Virus record (IMG/VR): IMGVR_UViG_3300049810_000231
Coordinates: 1-26,419 of that record
DNA from: a virus
DNA: 26,419 nucleotides
Strand: one strand, 5' to 3'
The position numbers and the translations under genes are program-made. Positions 1-8,306 of this stretch are shown piece by piece. Below the pieces are notes generated by a model. That model did no database searches. It was not told the origin of the DNA and saw only the letters and a program-made list of their open reading frames with translations. The number at the start of each line of letters is the position of its first letter. Position 1 is the first letter of the stretch.

Positions 1-2296
1 CAGACTTTGTTAAGAAGATCTTATCAATTCTACCTAAGAAGTGAGTGATTTTAAGCTCAACTGTTCCTACAGGAGCAATCATATTTGTTGCAATCTCTCC
101 TGTACCAGAAGAAAATTCAGAACCTGTGGTTGCACCTGTTCTTGCCTTAGTTGGCCTGAAGTCAATAGCATCCCTTAAATTGACGCCATTGAATGATGGT
201 ATACTTGCATAATCATTTGCAAAGTCATATGAATCAACAGAAAAATAATCACCACCAGTATTGTGTCTATAACAATCAAATGTTACAGTATAGTTACCAG
301 CAGGAAGTGATTCACCACCTTTTAAAATTACGTTACCAATATCATAGAATGATTCTCTTTGGCCATTATCTAATAAGAACCTATCGGCATAATCATTGCC
401 CGATGCATCAGTAATTGTTTTAATACCTAAAATATCAACTTCACCCAATGGATATACTGATTGTGCAGCATCATATGTAATAGTAGCAGTAGCATTTAAT
501 GTTTTTGTTTTTGTCTTGGCCTGTGCATTTAATTTTCTTACTGTACAAATAATAACAGCAGACTCACCATTATAAGCAGTTAGACCAATAATCGTAATAC
601 TGTTTGTAGCAACACCAGATACATTTGAATCTGCGATTTCTAAAATGTCTTGGTTATCACCTAAATTACCACTATGAAATATTACATCATCATCATTAGA
701 TAATGTTGTGCCAGAAGGTAAACCAAAGGTAACACTACCACCTGATACACTTTGTCCTGATAATCTTACACGAACATCAATATCGGCTGTATGATTAGAT
801 CCATCTTTTAATGTTTTAATAGAAGTTGCTGGTAGTGGGAATACAAGGGTGTTATTACCTGTGTCGAATCTTTTACCCAATGCATCAGCATGTAAATTGG
901 CTTCGAATGTAGACCCTTGACCAAGTTTTGCAACATTACCAAATGCTTGATTAGAGAGCATGGTTACATCAAAGACATATAATCTGAATACTCCTTCAGC
1001 ACCATCATATTCTAAACCCCTTGCTCTACATGTACCAATGTTTATTCCATCAGAGTCCTTTAAATCAATAACAGTAAGGTTGTTAATATCAGGGATGCCT
1101 TCGCATTCAGCTTCATCTAGTTTTAAGTAGTTACCAAACCCAATAGACTGAATAGTCTCTGGAATTACAAATTCATCTGAAGCTGCTCTGGTTTTATCTA
1201 AAACAATGTGTTCTGTACCAGTTTTTTCTACTCGTCGGCCGCTTATATAGGCAACACTAGGCTCAACTCCGATTGCAATCTTATCATCATCTCCACCTTG
1301 ACCGGCCACCAAGTAACCATTATTATTATTTGCATTTAAATGTTCCTTAATATCAAGAATGAATGGACCAGTAACATAATCTCCACTTTCTTCTGATGTT
1401 CTTGTTTCTAGTCTTGTTGACAATTCTGTATCAACAGGATTCTCGTTTTTCTTAAATACGATCCCGTTATTAACAGTCATTAAGTGAATATAATCATCAG
1501 TTGATCTAGAAGCTAAATCTATGTTTTCTTTAATTAGATTAGTTTCAATAACATATCTATTTGCGCCTGGAGCAGATTCATTAGAAGTGCCTTGAGCATT
1601 ATCAACCAGATCAGTATATCCTGCATCAGCAGAAGATTTATCAGATTCTGTAATTGATAGTCCAATAATATATGTTGGTGTATTAGTATATTTGTCAAGG
1701 ATTAATGTTTCTTTAGGTACATATACCATATTACCAGAGATGAAGTAAACACCTTCTGAAATAGATACACTTGAACCTACACCGGTTTGGTCTGCAATAG
1801 AAGAACCAGAAGCACCACCAACAGTAGCAGATTTACTAACATCAGCATCTGAGGTAATAGTTTCACCCGCACTGAATACCTTCTCTTGATTAGTACCTGA
1901 ATTAGTATATTTCAAGTAAAGAGTAATAGGATCACCAGAGGATTCAGGAATCGCATGAAGTACTTCTGCAGTCAAACCTGTAGTGCCACCAGTAACGGTA
2001 GTACCAATAAATAAATTAACATCGGTTACAGAATTACTACTGTGAGTATTTTCTAATTTAACATAGTGGTAATCAGTATATAAAGACAACTTACCATCTA
2101 AAACTCTATCGCCGTCTTTAAATGTATACTGGCCCAATTTATCAATTTGAGCCTGCAAGTTAGTTTGTAACTGAGTTAATTCTCTAGCCTGAACAGCGAA
2201 TCCTGGACGGAACAAAATTCTATGATAATTTTTTGTTTCGTCAAAGTCATCGTGATATGGCGAGACCGAATAAGTTTTTATATTACTAATAGCCAT
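1..2296 (-). CDS. DUF4815-type tail/baseplate structural protein (3' end outside window)
   Basis: An open frame of at least 765 codons with no stop before the left edge, so the C-terminus is missing. It starts with MAISNIKTYSVSPYHDDFDE, and the N-terminal region (residues 1-65, including a FRPGFAVQARELTQLQ stretch) is the kind I know from DUF4815 virion proteins of marine T4-like phages. The remainder is Thr/Ser/Gly/Asn-rich and looks beta-structured, as in tail fibre or baseplate-periphery proteins. Residues about 92-148 carry a GGTTGLTA module also seen in gp8 and gp53 of this window. The start has a GAGAG ribosome site 6 nt upstream. It is last in the visible part of the baseplate operon, 29 nt after gp8, where T4 carries genes 9-12. 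It is probably a peripheral baseplate or fibre-attachment protein. The family call is fairly sure; the exact role is inference. Confidence 0.75.
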   Translation of the reverse strand, partial: MAISNIKTYSVSPYHDDFDETKNYHRILFRPGFAVQARELTQLQTNLQAQIDKLGQYTFKDGDRVLDGKLSLYTDYHYVKLENTHSSNSVTDVNLFIGTTVTGGTTGLTAEVLHAIPESSGDPITLYLKYTNSGTNQEKVFSAGETITSDADVSKSATVGGASGSSIADQTGVGSSVSISEGVYFISGNMVYVPKETLILDKYTNTPTYIIGLSITESDKSSADAGYTDLVDNAQGTSNESAPGANRYVIETNLIKENIDLASRSTDDYIHLMTVNNGIVFKKNENPVDTELSTRLETRTSEESGDYVTGPFILDIKEHLNANNNNGYLVAGQGGDDDKIAIGVEPSVAYISGRRVEKTGTEHIVLDKTRAASDEFVIPETIQSIGFGNYLKLDEAECEGIPDINNLTVIDLKDSDGINIGTCRARGLEYDGAEGVFRLYVFDVTMLSNQAFGNVAKLGQGSTFEANLHADALGKRFDTGNNTLVFPLPATSIKTLKDGSNHTADIDVRVRLSGQSVSGGSVTFGLPSGTTLSNDDDVIFHSGNLGDNQDILEIADSNVSGVATNSITIIGLTAYNGESAVIICTVRKLNAQAKTKTKTLNATATITYDAAQSVYPLGEVDILGIKTITDASGNDYADRFLLDNGQRESFYDIGNVILKGGESLPAGNYTVTFDCYRHNTGGDYFSVDSYDFANDYASIPSFNGVNLRDAIDFRPTKARTGATTGSEFSSGTGEIATNMIAPVGTVELKITHFLGRIDKIFLTKS
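1853..2023 (-). repeat. GGTTGL accessory module in DUF4815 protein
   Basis: Encodes residues about 92-148: VTGGTTGLTAEVLHAI, then an LYLKY strand, then GETIT. It parallels the modules in gp8 and gp53 in both length and order of motifs. Confidence 0.5.
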
Positions 2297-2325
2297 TTAT
2301 ATTTCTCTCGTTTCTAAATTCTAAA

Positions 2326-3720
2326 TTAGAATTCAATAATACATTTAATATCTTCAATCTGTGATGCACTTCTATTAATAGGTGCTCTATTTTCTAAGAA
2401 GATTAATTGTCCACTACCTTTTAATACTTCTGCTGCATTGTCTGCAGTACTAGCATGAGTATCAGCACTTCCACCCGTAGGATTTGAACCGGTAATTGTT
2501 TCACTGTTTTGGAATAAACCATAACCTGTTTTTGAATTTTGGTAATAATACAATTTTAAATTTGATGCATCAATTTCAACTAGGTATGCTTTAGCGCCTG
2601 AAGTACCACCAGTAATAACTTGGTCAACTACAAAGTTTGTTACACTTTCTCCTGCAGCTAGCTGAAGAAATTTAGTAGCCTTTAAAGTAGGCGAAGTAGC
2701 AATAGTAGTACCACTTGAATAAGGATTCTTTACAATGACAACTTGTCTGAAATCATTGTTAATTGTAATATCACCACCATCAGCACCATCAAGTTGTGTA
2801 TTTAAACCAATGAAGAATGCACCCAGTTCACTTACTGGATCAGTACCGTGTCCTGCAGGAGGAGAAATTACTGTTCTAGCACTGGCGTCTCCAATACTGA
2901 AAGTAACATCAGCAACTGTGTAGTTTGTTCCCCTAGTATTAATTGTAATACTTGCGACTGTTTGTGTAGAACCTGTACCACTCATTACTGCTGTTGCAGT
3001 AGCACCTGTACCATCACCTGTAATAGTAACAGTAGGCGTTGAAGAATAAATACCACCATTTAATACTTCAATTCTTTCAATACCGGCAGCAGTAGTAGAA
3101 TTATATGAAGCAACCTGAGAAGCAGTTTGTGGATATCTAACATCTGTATCTAAAAGAGAACCAGGAATGCTTGCTGTTCCGTTTCCTGCAACAGTAAATG
3201 GAAGAGTACTAACTGGCATATAAGAATTTGTTAAGAATTTTTCCGAGTCAGAAGTTGTAAGTGTGTACATGTATTTCCATGTATAACCGTCCGCACCTGT
3301 GATTGGATCAGTACCAGTATGGACTGGTTGAACACTTGTTGCACCACCACCCGCACTTAGGCATTTATAGACTTTAAATTCGGAAGTAATACAGTAGAAG
3401 GCTTTATCAAAGATATCTGAATCATCAGAATCCCATGCGACGAAAACCTCTCCATCTGCATAGTTAAATCTCGGTACCACATGAGCTACATCAGATGCTG
3501 TGATTAATTTCATGGCAATCATTTGTTGATATGCTTCATTAATATCATCTCTATGATCACCAGGTACGAAAGGAGTTGTATCAGTTAAATCACTGGTGGT
3601 ATTGGACCAGGCATCAGATTTACCAATGCCCAGATAAACACTAGTGTTTGCATCTGCTACATCTTCCTTAAAATTCTCTGCATTGAGAACTCTGAAAGGG
3701 GTTGTAATAATTGCTGCCAT
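2326..3720 (-). CDS. 8: Baseplate wedge protein gp8
   Basis: 464 aa against 334 in T4 gp8. The T4 landmarks occur in order: YLGIGKSDAWSN near residue 29 (T4 has a similar FGRSEPWSS stretch), a CLSAGG segment followed by TGADGYTWKYMYTL at 141-154 (T4 DGYVWEYLFEI), FRQVVIVKNP near 324 (T4 FRQISIITNP), and the C-terminus IFLENRAPINRSASQIEDI (T4 MIYMENRPPI...TEEINILF). The extra length is two inserted modules: a GYTSxPTVTI-type beta repeat at about 213-284, and a GGTSGA module at about 357-415. It assembles with gp6, gp7, gp25 and gp53 into the baseplate wedge. It lies between the gp7-position gene and the DUF4815 gene, the T4 order, and has its own tandem late promoters at 3784-3800. Confidence 0.9.
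   Translation of the reverse strand: MAAIITTPFRVLNAENFKEDVADANTSVYLGIGKSDAWSNTTSDLTDTTPFVPGDHRDDINEAYQQMIAMKLITASDVAHVVPRFNYADGEVFVAWDSDDSDIFDKAFYCITSEFKVYKCLSAGGGATSVQPVHTGTDPITGADGYTWKYMYTLTTSDSEKFLTNSYMPVSTLPFTVAGNGTASIPGSLLDTDVRYPQTASQVASYNSTTAAGIERIEVLNGGIYSSTPTVTITGDGTGATATAVMSGTGSTQTVASITINTRGTNYTVADVTFSIGDASARTVISPPAGHGTDPVSELGAFFIGLNTQLDGADGGDITINNDFRQVVIVKNPYSSGTTIATSPTLKATKFLQLAAGESVTNFVVDQVITGGTSGAKAYLVEIDASNLKLYYYQNSKTGYGLFQNSETITGSNPTGGSADTHASTADNAAEVLKGSGQLIFLENRAPINRSASQIEDIKCIIEF
2476..2652 (-). repeat. GGTSGA accessory module in gp8 (shared with DUF4815 protein and gp53)
   Basis: Encodes gp8 residues about 357-415: a VITGGTSGAKAYL turn, then a strand rich in L and Y, then an ETITG ending. 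The same layout occurs in the DUF4815 protein (1853-2023) and in gp53 (10697-10870). It is a protein-level repeat; I saw no long identical DNA. Confidence 0.55.
2869..3084 (-). repeat. GYTSxPTVTI beta-repeat insert in gp8
   Basis: Encodes gp8 residues about 213-284, two copies of a unit of roughly 36 residues with the pattern (I-x-V-x-N-G-G-x-Y-S-S-x-P-T-V-T-I-x-G-x-G-T-G-A-x-A-T-A). The same unit is repeated about five times in the gp7-position protein (4022-4672). T4 gp8 lacks it, so it is an acquired module. Confidence 0.6.
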
Positions 3721-3748
3721 TTTAATTTATCCTATAAGTTACTTTCTT

Positions 3749-5941
3749 TTAATTTAAGTCTATAAAAGAATTTGTGTTATATCTATTTATACTATTTATA
3801 TTGTTTGATTGTATGGTTTCACTTCCAAATTGTTCAATAGTCTGATTTAAATTAAACTTTTTATGACTATATTTAGGAACAATACCTTTATTATTAAAGT
3901 AGTTATTATCTTGTATGGTTCTTGATCCATCTAAAAGGTGATTGAGCATTACCTTTAAATACATTCCAGTTTCTTTTGCTCTGGATTCAACTACCATTGA
4001 AGAGCCTAATCTAACAGAAGGATCTAAAACATAACCATTACCTTCATTGGTAATATTTATACTAGATATTTCTGTTGGCGTCAGAAGAGCTATACACGTT
4101 GCACCACCACCGCCTCCACCAACTATCTGTACCTCAGGTGCAGAGGTATAACCAGAACCAGGTTCTATAATATACAAACCATCAACTTGTCCTAACTCAT
4201 TAATAGTTGCTCTTGCAGTTGCTCTTGTACCACTAGGAGGTAAAGCAATAATGACTGTAGGCTCACTTGTATAACTGCTACCCAAGCTTGATAAACGTAG
4301 TAGTTCAATCGAAGTGGGTTCCATAACAAACTCTGCAGTTGCCTGAACATTACTCTGTAGTAATACACCATCTTGATCTTTAGCAGTTGGAGGGCCGAGT
4401 GTAATAATAGGTGGCAAACGGTATAATTTATTCGCGTCTGTGGAATAAGTAATGGCACCAACTTTACCAGCCCCACTAGCAGGAGCAGGAACATTAGCCG
4501 CTATTTCTGTATAACCACTTCCACCCTGTGTTACTGTAATACTGTCAATACCACCTTCTACATTTAATACAGCTGTTGCCGCGGCTCCAGTACCTGTACC
4601 TGAGAAAGTAATTGTTGGGGGTGAAGTATAATTATGACCTTGGTTAACTATCTCTACCGAAGTTACAACACCACTTGAAACAACAGGCGAAAGAATTGCT
4701 GTCTTATTTAATAGAGCCTTTGGTTGAGGTCCGAACATAGCTGCGAACATCTCTACAAGTAATGGTAAGTCTTCCGCACCAATAACACCAGGTTGAATAC
4801 CAGGCATAGAGGAGAGAGTAAACCTATTAGTTCTACCATACGCATTCACTAATTGATCTACTATTAAGCCAGTCTCTAAATTTTTAGTAGGTACATTAAT
4901 ACCCTTTTCTACCTTACCATCACCGAGAGCATCTCTTACTAGGTTAATAAGGATCAGAATTTCACCAAAGAAGATAAATCCAGCAGGATGTACTAATCTG
5001 TTAAACGTATATTCCCAGTCAGTTAAATTTTTACCTGTTTTAATGAGGTAAGAGTATTTTTGGTATCTGTAACTATCATGTATCTTTATTTTCTTTTCAG
5101 AAAGAAATCCCTTAGTAGAAATAAACTGATTAGTATCACTGAACCAATCTCCTGATGAAGGTATTAAAGTATTATCATAAGGTCTCTCAATTTCAACTTC
5201 TTCGTTAAAGAGTAACCTAAAGAATGTCTCAATAGAATCAGAGGAACCTCTCACCTTATAGAAGTCTACGATTCTTTTATAAAGCGTATTTTTATTTACC
5301 AGTAGTCCTCTTGGAATGGCAGAGGCAATTTCTTTCTGCATCATTTCTAGGTACTGATTACTCGCGTCTAGCTCACTATCAGAGTTCTTGTCAATGTCCA
5401 TAAAGTCCTCTATGGCATTTAAGACATAAGAGGGACCAGGACCTACCCAATTTTTAATCGGTGTGGTTAAAGAGGCAACATCACCATTGTATGCAGATAA
5501 ACCACTGATGGTCATTGTCTTGCCTATTTCTGATGTACTATTTCTTAATGAGCCAGGTAGCTCGTTACCATTTGATATAGCCACATTAGCACTATTCAAA
5601 GCCACTGTAGCAGTATTACCGTCTTGTCCCTTAATCACTAATGTAGAGCTATTACCCTGTTCATCTGTATAAAACTGATTGTTTTCATTGTCAGGATCAG
5701 AGATACGAAAACGTGCAACGCCATCCAAAACTAGGTCCGTATGAGTCTCTTCTTGCTCATATATAAACTCATTGAGGTTCATAAACTCGTAGTATTTCTC
5801 TAAGAGTAACTGAATACCTGTATCACCAGACGCCTCTAAAATCTCACTCGGTATTACCTGTTGTATTCTCAGATTCTCTTTAGTCTTTTTCTTACTAGAG
5901 GCTACTGTTTCAATGTACCCTGGTGAATTATTCTCTGCCAT
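3749..5941 (-). CDS. Baseplate wedge protein at the gp7 position
   Basis: 730 aa; T4 gp7 has 1032. I do not see direct T4 gp7 motifs. The call rests on position between gp6 and gp8, which is where T4 has gene 7, and on a segment at about 40-65 and 195-320 (LLLEKYYEFMN, YKRIVDFYKVRGSS, FFRLLFNEEVEIERPYDN) that I associate with large baseplate proteins of marine T4-like phages. Residues about 424-640 hold some five GSGYTSxPxVxIxGxGxGAxAxA units, one of them with a run of seven glycines. Such beta repeats suggest an exposed elongated domain. The gene starts 1 nt after the gp6 stop. It could also be a lineage-specific wedge protein that replaces gp7. Confidence 0.6.
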   Translation of the reverse strand: MAENNSPGYIETVASSKKKTKENLRIQQVIPSEILEASGDTGIQLLLEKYYEFMNLNEFIYEQEETHTDLVLDGVARFRISDPDNENNQFYTDEQGNSSTLVIKGQDGNTATVALNSANVAISNGNELPGSLRNSTSEIGKTMTISGLSAYNGDVASLTTPIKNWVGPGPSYVLNAIEDFMDIDKNSDSELDASNQYLEMMQKEIASAIPRGLLVNKNTLYKRIVDFYKVRGSSDSIETFFRLLFNEEVEIERPYDNTLIPSSGDWFSDTNQFISTKGFLSEKKIKIHDSYRYQKYSYLIKTGKNLTDWEYTFNRLVHPAGFIFFGEILILINLVRDALGDGKVEKGINVPTKNLETGLIVDQLVNAYGRTNRFTLSSMPGIQPGVIGAEDLPLLVEMFAAMFGPQPKALLNKTAILSPVVSSGVVTSVEIVNQGHNYTSPPTITFSGTGTGAAATAVLNVEGGIDSITVTQGGSGYTEIAANVPAPASGAGKVGAITYSTDANKLYRLPPIITLGPPTAKDQDGVLLQSNVQATAEFVMEPTSIELLRLSSLGSSYTSEPTVIIALPPSGTRATARATINELGQVDGLYIIEPGSGYTSAPEVQIVGGGGGGATCIALLTPTEISSINITNEGNGYVLDPSVRLGSSMVVESRAKETGMYLKVMLNHLLDGSRTIQDNNYFNNKGIVPKYSHKKFNLNQTIEQFGSETIQSNNINSINRYNTNSFIDLN
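3784..3800 (-). promoter_or_regulatory. Tandem T4-type late promoters upstream of gp8
   Basis: Two exact TATAAATA elements on the minus strand (3800-3793 and 3791-3784), one base apart. They lie inside the last codons of the gp7-position gene and point at gp8, giving a leader of about 55-65 nt. T4 late promoters consist of just this -10 element read by gp55-RNA polymerase. The region is AT-rich, so chance is possible for one copy but less likely for both. Confidence 0.6.
4022..4672 (-). repeat. Five-fold GYTSxPxVxI protein repeat in gp7-position gene
   Basis: Encodes residues about 424-640. Units begin with S-I/V-x-I-x-x-x-G-x-x-Y-T-S and are seen at about 426, 465, 544, 586 and 626. The unit also occurs in gp8. 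The copies have diverged at the DNA level. Confidence 0.65.
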
Positions 5942-5942
5942 A

Positions 5943-7796
5943 TTATCTTAACCTTGAGTTAGTGATATAGTCAATGGAACCTGATGCACCTGCAGTAGAG
6001 ATAGTATCTACCTCTGCCGATATAGACACATAAGTCTGGTCAATATTTAATAACTGATCTCTTTTAGGCGCAATATCTAAACTATTAGGTATTACTGTTA
6101 CCTTAATATCTGTATCGGTATCTACAGCAAAATTATTAATAGTCACTCTACCCTTAGAAGCTTCAATAGTACCGGCGTTATTAATCACCGTAATATTAGA
6201 ACCTTCAACTATCTTGTACACAATAATGGTCCTATTAGAAGACCCTGTAACCACCTTATCACCTAAGTAATGGTCAACACCCCCAATTTTAAATGCAGTA
6301 GAGTTTAAAATAAACTCCTTTTCGGAACCTGATTCAAAGATACCAGAAGCGTATGTTAGGTTAAAGTTATTTAGATTACGTGTAGTCTTAGCCGATATAG
6401 TCTGGAACATATAAGGTCGGATAGTAGAGTTTAGAATAGACCTATCAGAACTATCTATGGCTTTTAATATTTGTGAGTACCTAAACACGCCATCAAATTT
6501 ATTGAGGTTATTAAAGTTGTAGTCACTAATAGTATCTCTTACTACACCTTGTAATTCAACATTAGTTCTATCAGTTAGGTTAGGGTTGTACTTAAAGAAG
6601 ACATCAAGCTCTAAATTAGTAAAGTTAGGGTCTACAATTTCGGGCGTAATAGACACGATATTTTTGCCCTTTAATACGGTATCCTTAATTGTTAACTTTT
6701 CGGCAGGAGTCAAGGTGGCTGCAGTAAGAGGCTTCACTGCCACATATACCTTACCAAAATCAACAGGGTCATTATCTTCACCACCCCATGTACTAATAGA
6801 AGATACATTAGCGAATGATTTCAGTATGATGGCTCTATAATCATCTGATGTTACGGCTCTATTTTGTGCAGTAAATGTCAGAGGTGCGTTGAACCTAATA
6901 GATTCTATAGACTCTCTATCTGAACCACCAGCACTTGGAGTCACTGTGGTTACTGTATAGGATGCGTTAACTAGTCCGCCAAGCGTAGATGATAAGTTAA
7001 ACGTAGATGCCCCATTACTTTCTTCACCATGCGTGTAGATGTAATCTAAGGTAACGATATTATTATTAACCGGTTTCTTACCAATAACACCATCACCAAA
7101 ATATACTTCATATCGGCCGTTAGTGTTTTCTTGTACGTAATGAATCTGTGATGCAGCGTCAACGTTTAAGAGTGATTCAAACCTACTATAAATGTCGTAG
7201 GTCAATGCCTCTTCGTTTTCCTGTACACGAACTCTTAATGTAGATGTATCAACGTCTAAATCTGTAATCTGGAATTTCTGTGACTCAATGTCATTATCAA
7301 CTCTGTATAAGAGAGATTTATAGGTACCTTCTGCAATAACAACATCTTCAAAGACAAACTGTTGAGTCGCACTACCTGTAACCGTTTGAGAGTTCACTAC
7401 AACATACTGATAGGTTTCTCCCTGTACTGTAGTAGTGAGTTTAGTACCTCTTGGTAGAGTTAATGTAGTGGGGTAAGAAGGCCCGGCAGTATTATCTACT
7501 GTTAATGTAATAGAAGCCCTAGGAGCAAGTACCGATCTTGGCACATATCCTAACAACTTAGCTCTTGTTACCACATTACCACGTATCTGTGCAGAGTCAA
7601 GAAAGGCCTCATTTAAAGAATAGTGAGCAGCAACGGCATTATAATGTGTATTATATGCAAGTACATCAAGGAGGGTTGACAAACCACTACCTTCAAAGTT
7701 ATAATCATTAAACTCTGTTTGTTGCTTAAGATAATTCTTTAGGTTATCTTTAATCTGATCGAAATCAAGTTCTGTTACATTTAAATTAGTTGCCAT
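5943..7796 (-). CDS. 6: Baseplate wedge protein gp6 (J-like)
   Basis: 617 aa, close to the 660 of T4 gp6. The N-terminus has the family signature FEGSGLSTLLDVLAYNTHYN at about 36-55, followed by NEAFLDSAQIRGNVVTRAKLLGYVPRS, which opens gp6 and related J proteins. The middle (about 230-400) has NGRYEVYFGDGVIGKKP and a TAQNRAVTSDDYRAI stretch, also typical of J-like baseplate proteins. gp6 forms the dimeric ring that joins wedges into the baseplate. It sits between gp25 and the gp7-position gene, and starts 4 nt after the gp25 stop with an AAGG ribosome site. Confidence 0.92.
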   Translation of the reverse strand: MATNLNVTELDFDQIKDNLKNYLKQQTEFNDYNFEGSGLSTLLDVLAYNTHYNAVAAHYSLNEAFLDSAQIRGNVVTRAKLLGYVPRSVLAPRASITLTVDNTAGPSYPTTLTLPRGTKLTTTVQGETYQYVVVNSQTVTGSATQQFVFEDVVIAEGTYKSLLYRVDNDIESQKFQITDLDVDTSTLRVRVQENEEALTYDIYSRFESLLNVDAASQIHYVQENTNGRYEVYFGDGVIGKKPVNNNIVTLDYIYTHGEESNGASTFNLSSTLGGLVNASYTVTTVTPSAGGSDRESIESIRFNAPLTFTAQNRAVTSDDYRAIILKSFANVSSISTWGGEDNDPVDFGKVYVAVKPLTAATLTPAEKLTIKDTVLKGKNIVSITPEIVDPNFTNLELDVFFKYNPNLTDRTNVELQGVVRDTISDYNFNNLNKFDGVFRYSQILKAIDSSDRSILNSTIRPYMFQTISAKTTRNLNNFNLTYASGIFESGSEKEFILNSTAFKIGGVDHYLGDKVVTGSSNRTIIVYKIVEGSNITVINNAGTIEASKGRVTINNFAVDTDTDIKVTVIPNSLDIAPKRDQLLNIDQTYVSISAEVDTISTAGASGSIDYITNSRLR

Positions 7797-7800
7797 AATT

Positions 7801-8277
7801 CTACCTTAATCTACGTAGTACAATCTCGACTGTGCTTTCTTGGTCAGATTGTGTAATTAAAAATTTTACTGTTATTCTATAAGCGTTTCTATCAGATAAA
7901 TCATCAACAGCCACATATATAGGCTTCACTCTTGGTTCGTCCTTTAATACTCTCTTAATATTATCCTCTAATGCAAGTTCTGTTATAGCATCAGCAGGTT
8001 CAAATAATAACCCTCTTAAATTAGCACCTGTAGCGGCTTGAAAGGGGCGTTCATGGAAATTAGTCAGTATTAGGTTACGTAATGAGTTCTTTACTGCCTG
8101 GTCATCTCTTAATGGTATAATATCTTTTCTGATCTTATGCAGTGTTAGCTTTAAGTCTAAATCACTATATCCCTTTGAACGAGATACATTAGATGCTTTA
8201 TTCACTCTACCTGAAACACTTCTATCTGATAGTATAGAAGGTGAGGTGATTATGTCTCCGTCATTTATATTAGCCAT
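7801..8277 (-). CDS. 25: Baseplate wedge protein gp25
   Basis: 158 aa; T4 gp25 has 132. Residues about 38-100 show the gp25 family core: YSDLDLKLTL, AVKNSLRNLILTNFHERPF, GANLRGLLFEP. The C-terminus TVEIVLRRLR also fits. gp25 is the wedge component around which the sheath initiates; the old name 'lysozyme' for this family does not reflect a cell-wall activity. The first ATG lies only 5 nt after a perfect late promoter, so late mRNA would be leaderless. Read-through mRNA from gp5 would offer a weak AAAAGG ribosome site. Confidence 0.9.
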   Translation of the reverse strand: MANINDGDIITSPSILSDRSVSGRVNKASNVSRSKGYSDLDLKLTLHKIRKDIIPLRDDQAVKNSLRNLILTNFHERPFQAATGANLRGLLFEPADAITELALEDNIKRVLKDEPRVKPIYVAVDDLSDRNAYRITVKFLITQSDQESTVEIVLRRLR

Positions 8278-8282
8278 ATAGT

Positions 8283-8290
8283 TATTTATA
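8283..8290 (-). promoter_or_regulatory. T4-type late promoter abutting the gp25 start
   Basis: Exact TATAAATA on the minus strand, with only ACTAT between it and the ATG of gp25. In T4 late promoters the start point lies about 6 nt downstream of this box, which here is the A of the ATG. The 20 bases 8271-8290 (TATAAATAACTATATGGCTA) recur identically at 12563-12582. Confidence 0.7.
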
Positions 8291-8306
8291 CCTTTTATGT
8301 AAGTGT

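Noticed and set aside
4054-4061. TATAAATA on the minus strand inside the gp7-position gene
   Set aside because: No gene start follows within several hundred bases; such 8-mers occur by chance in AT-rich coding DNA.
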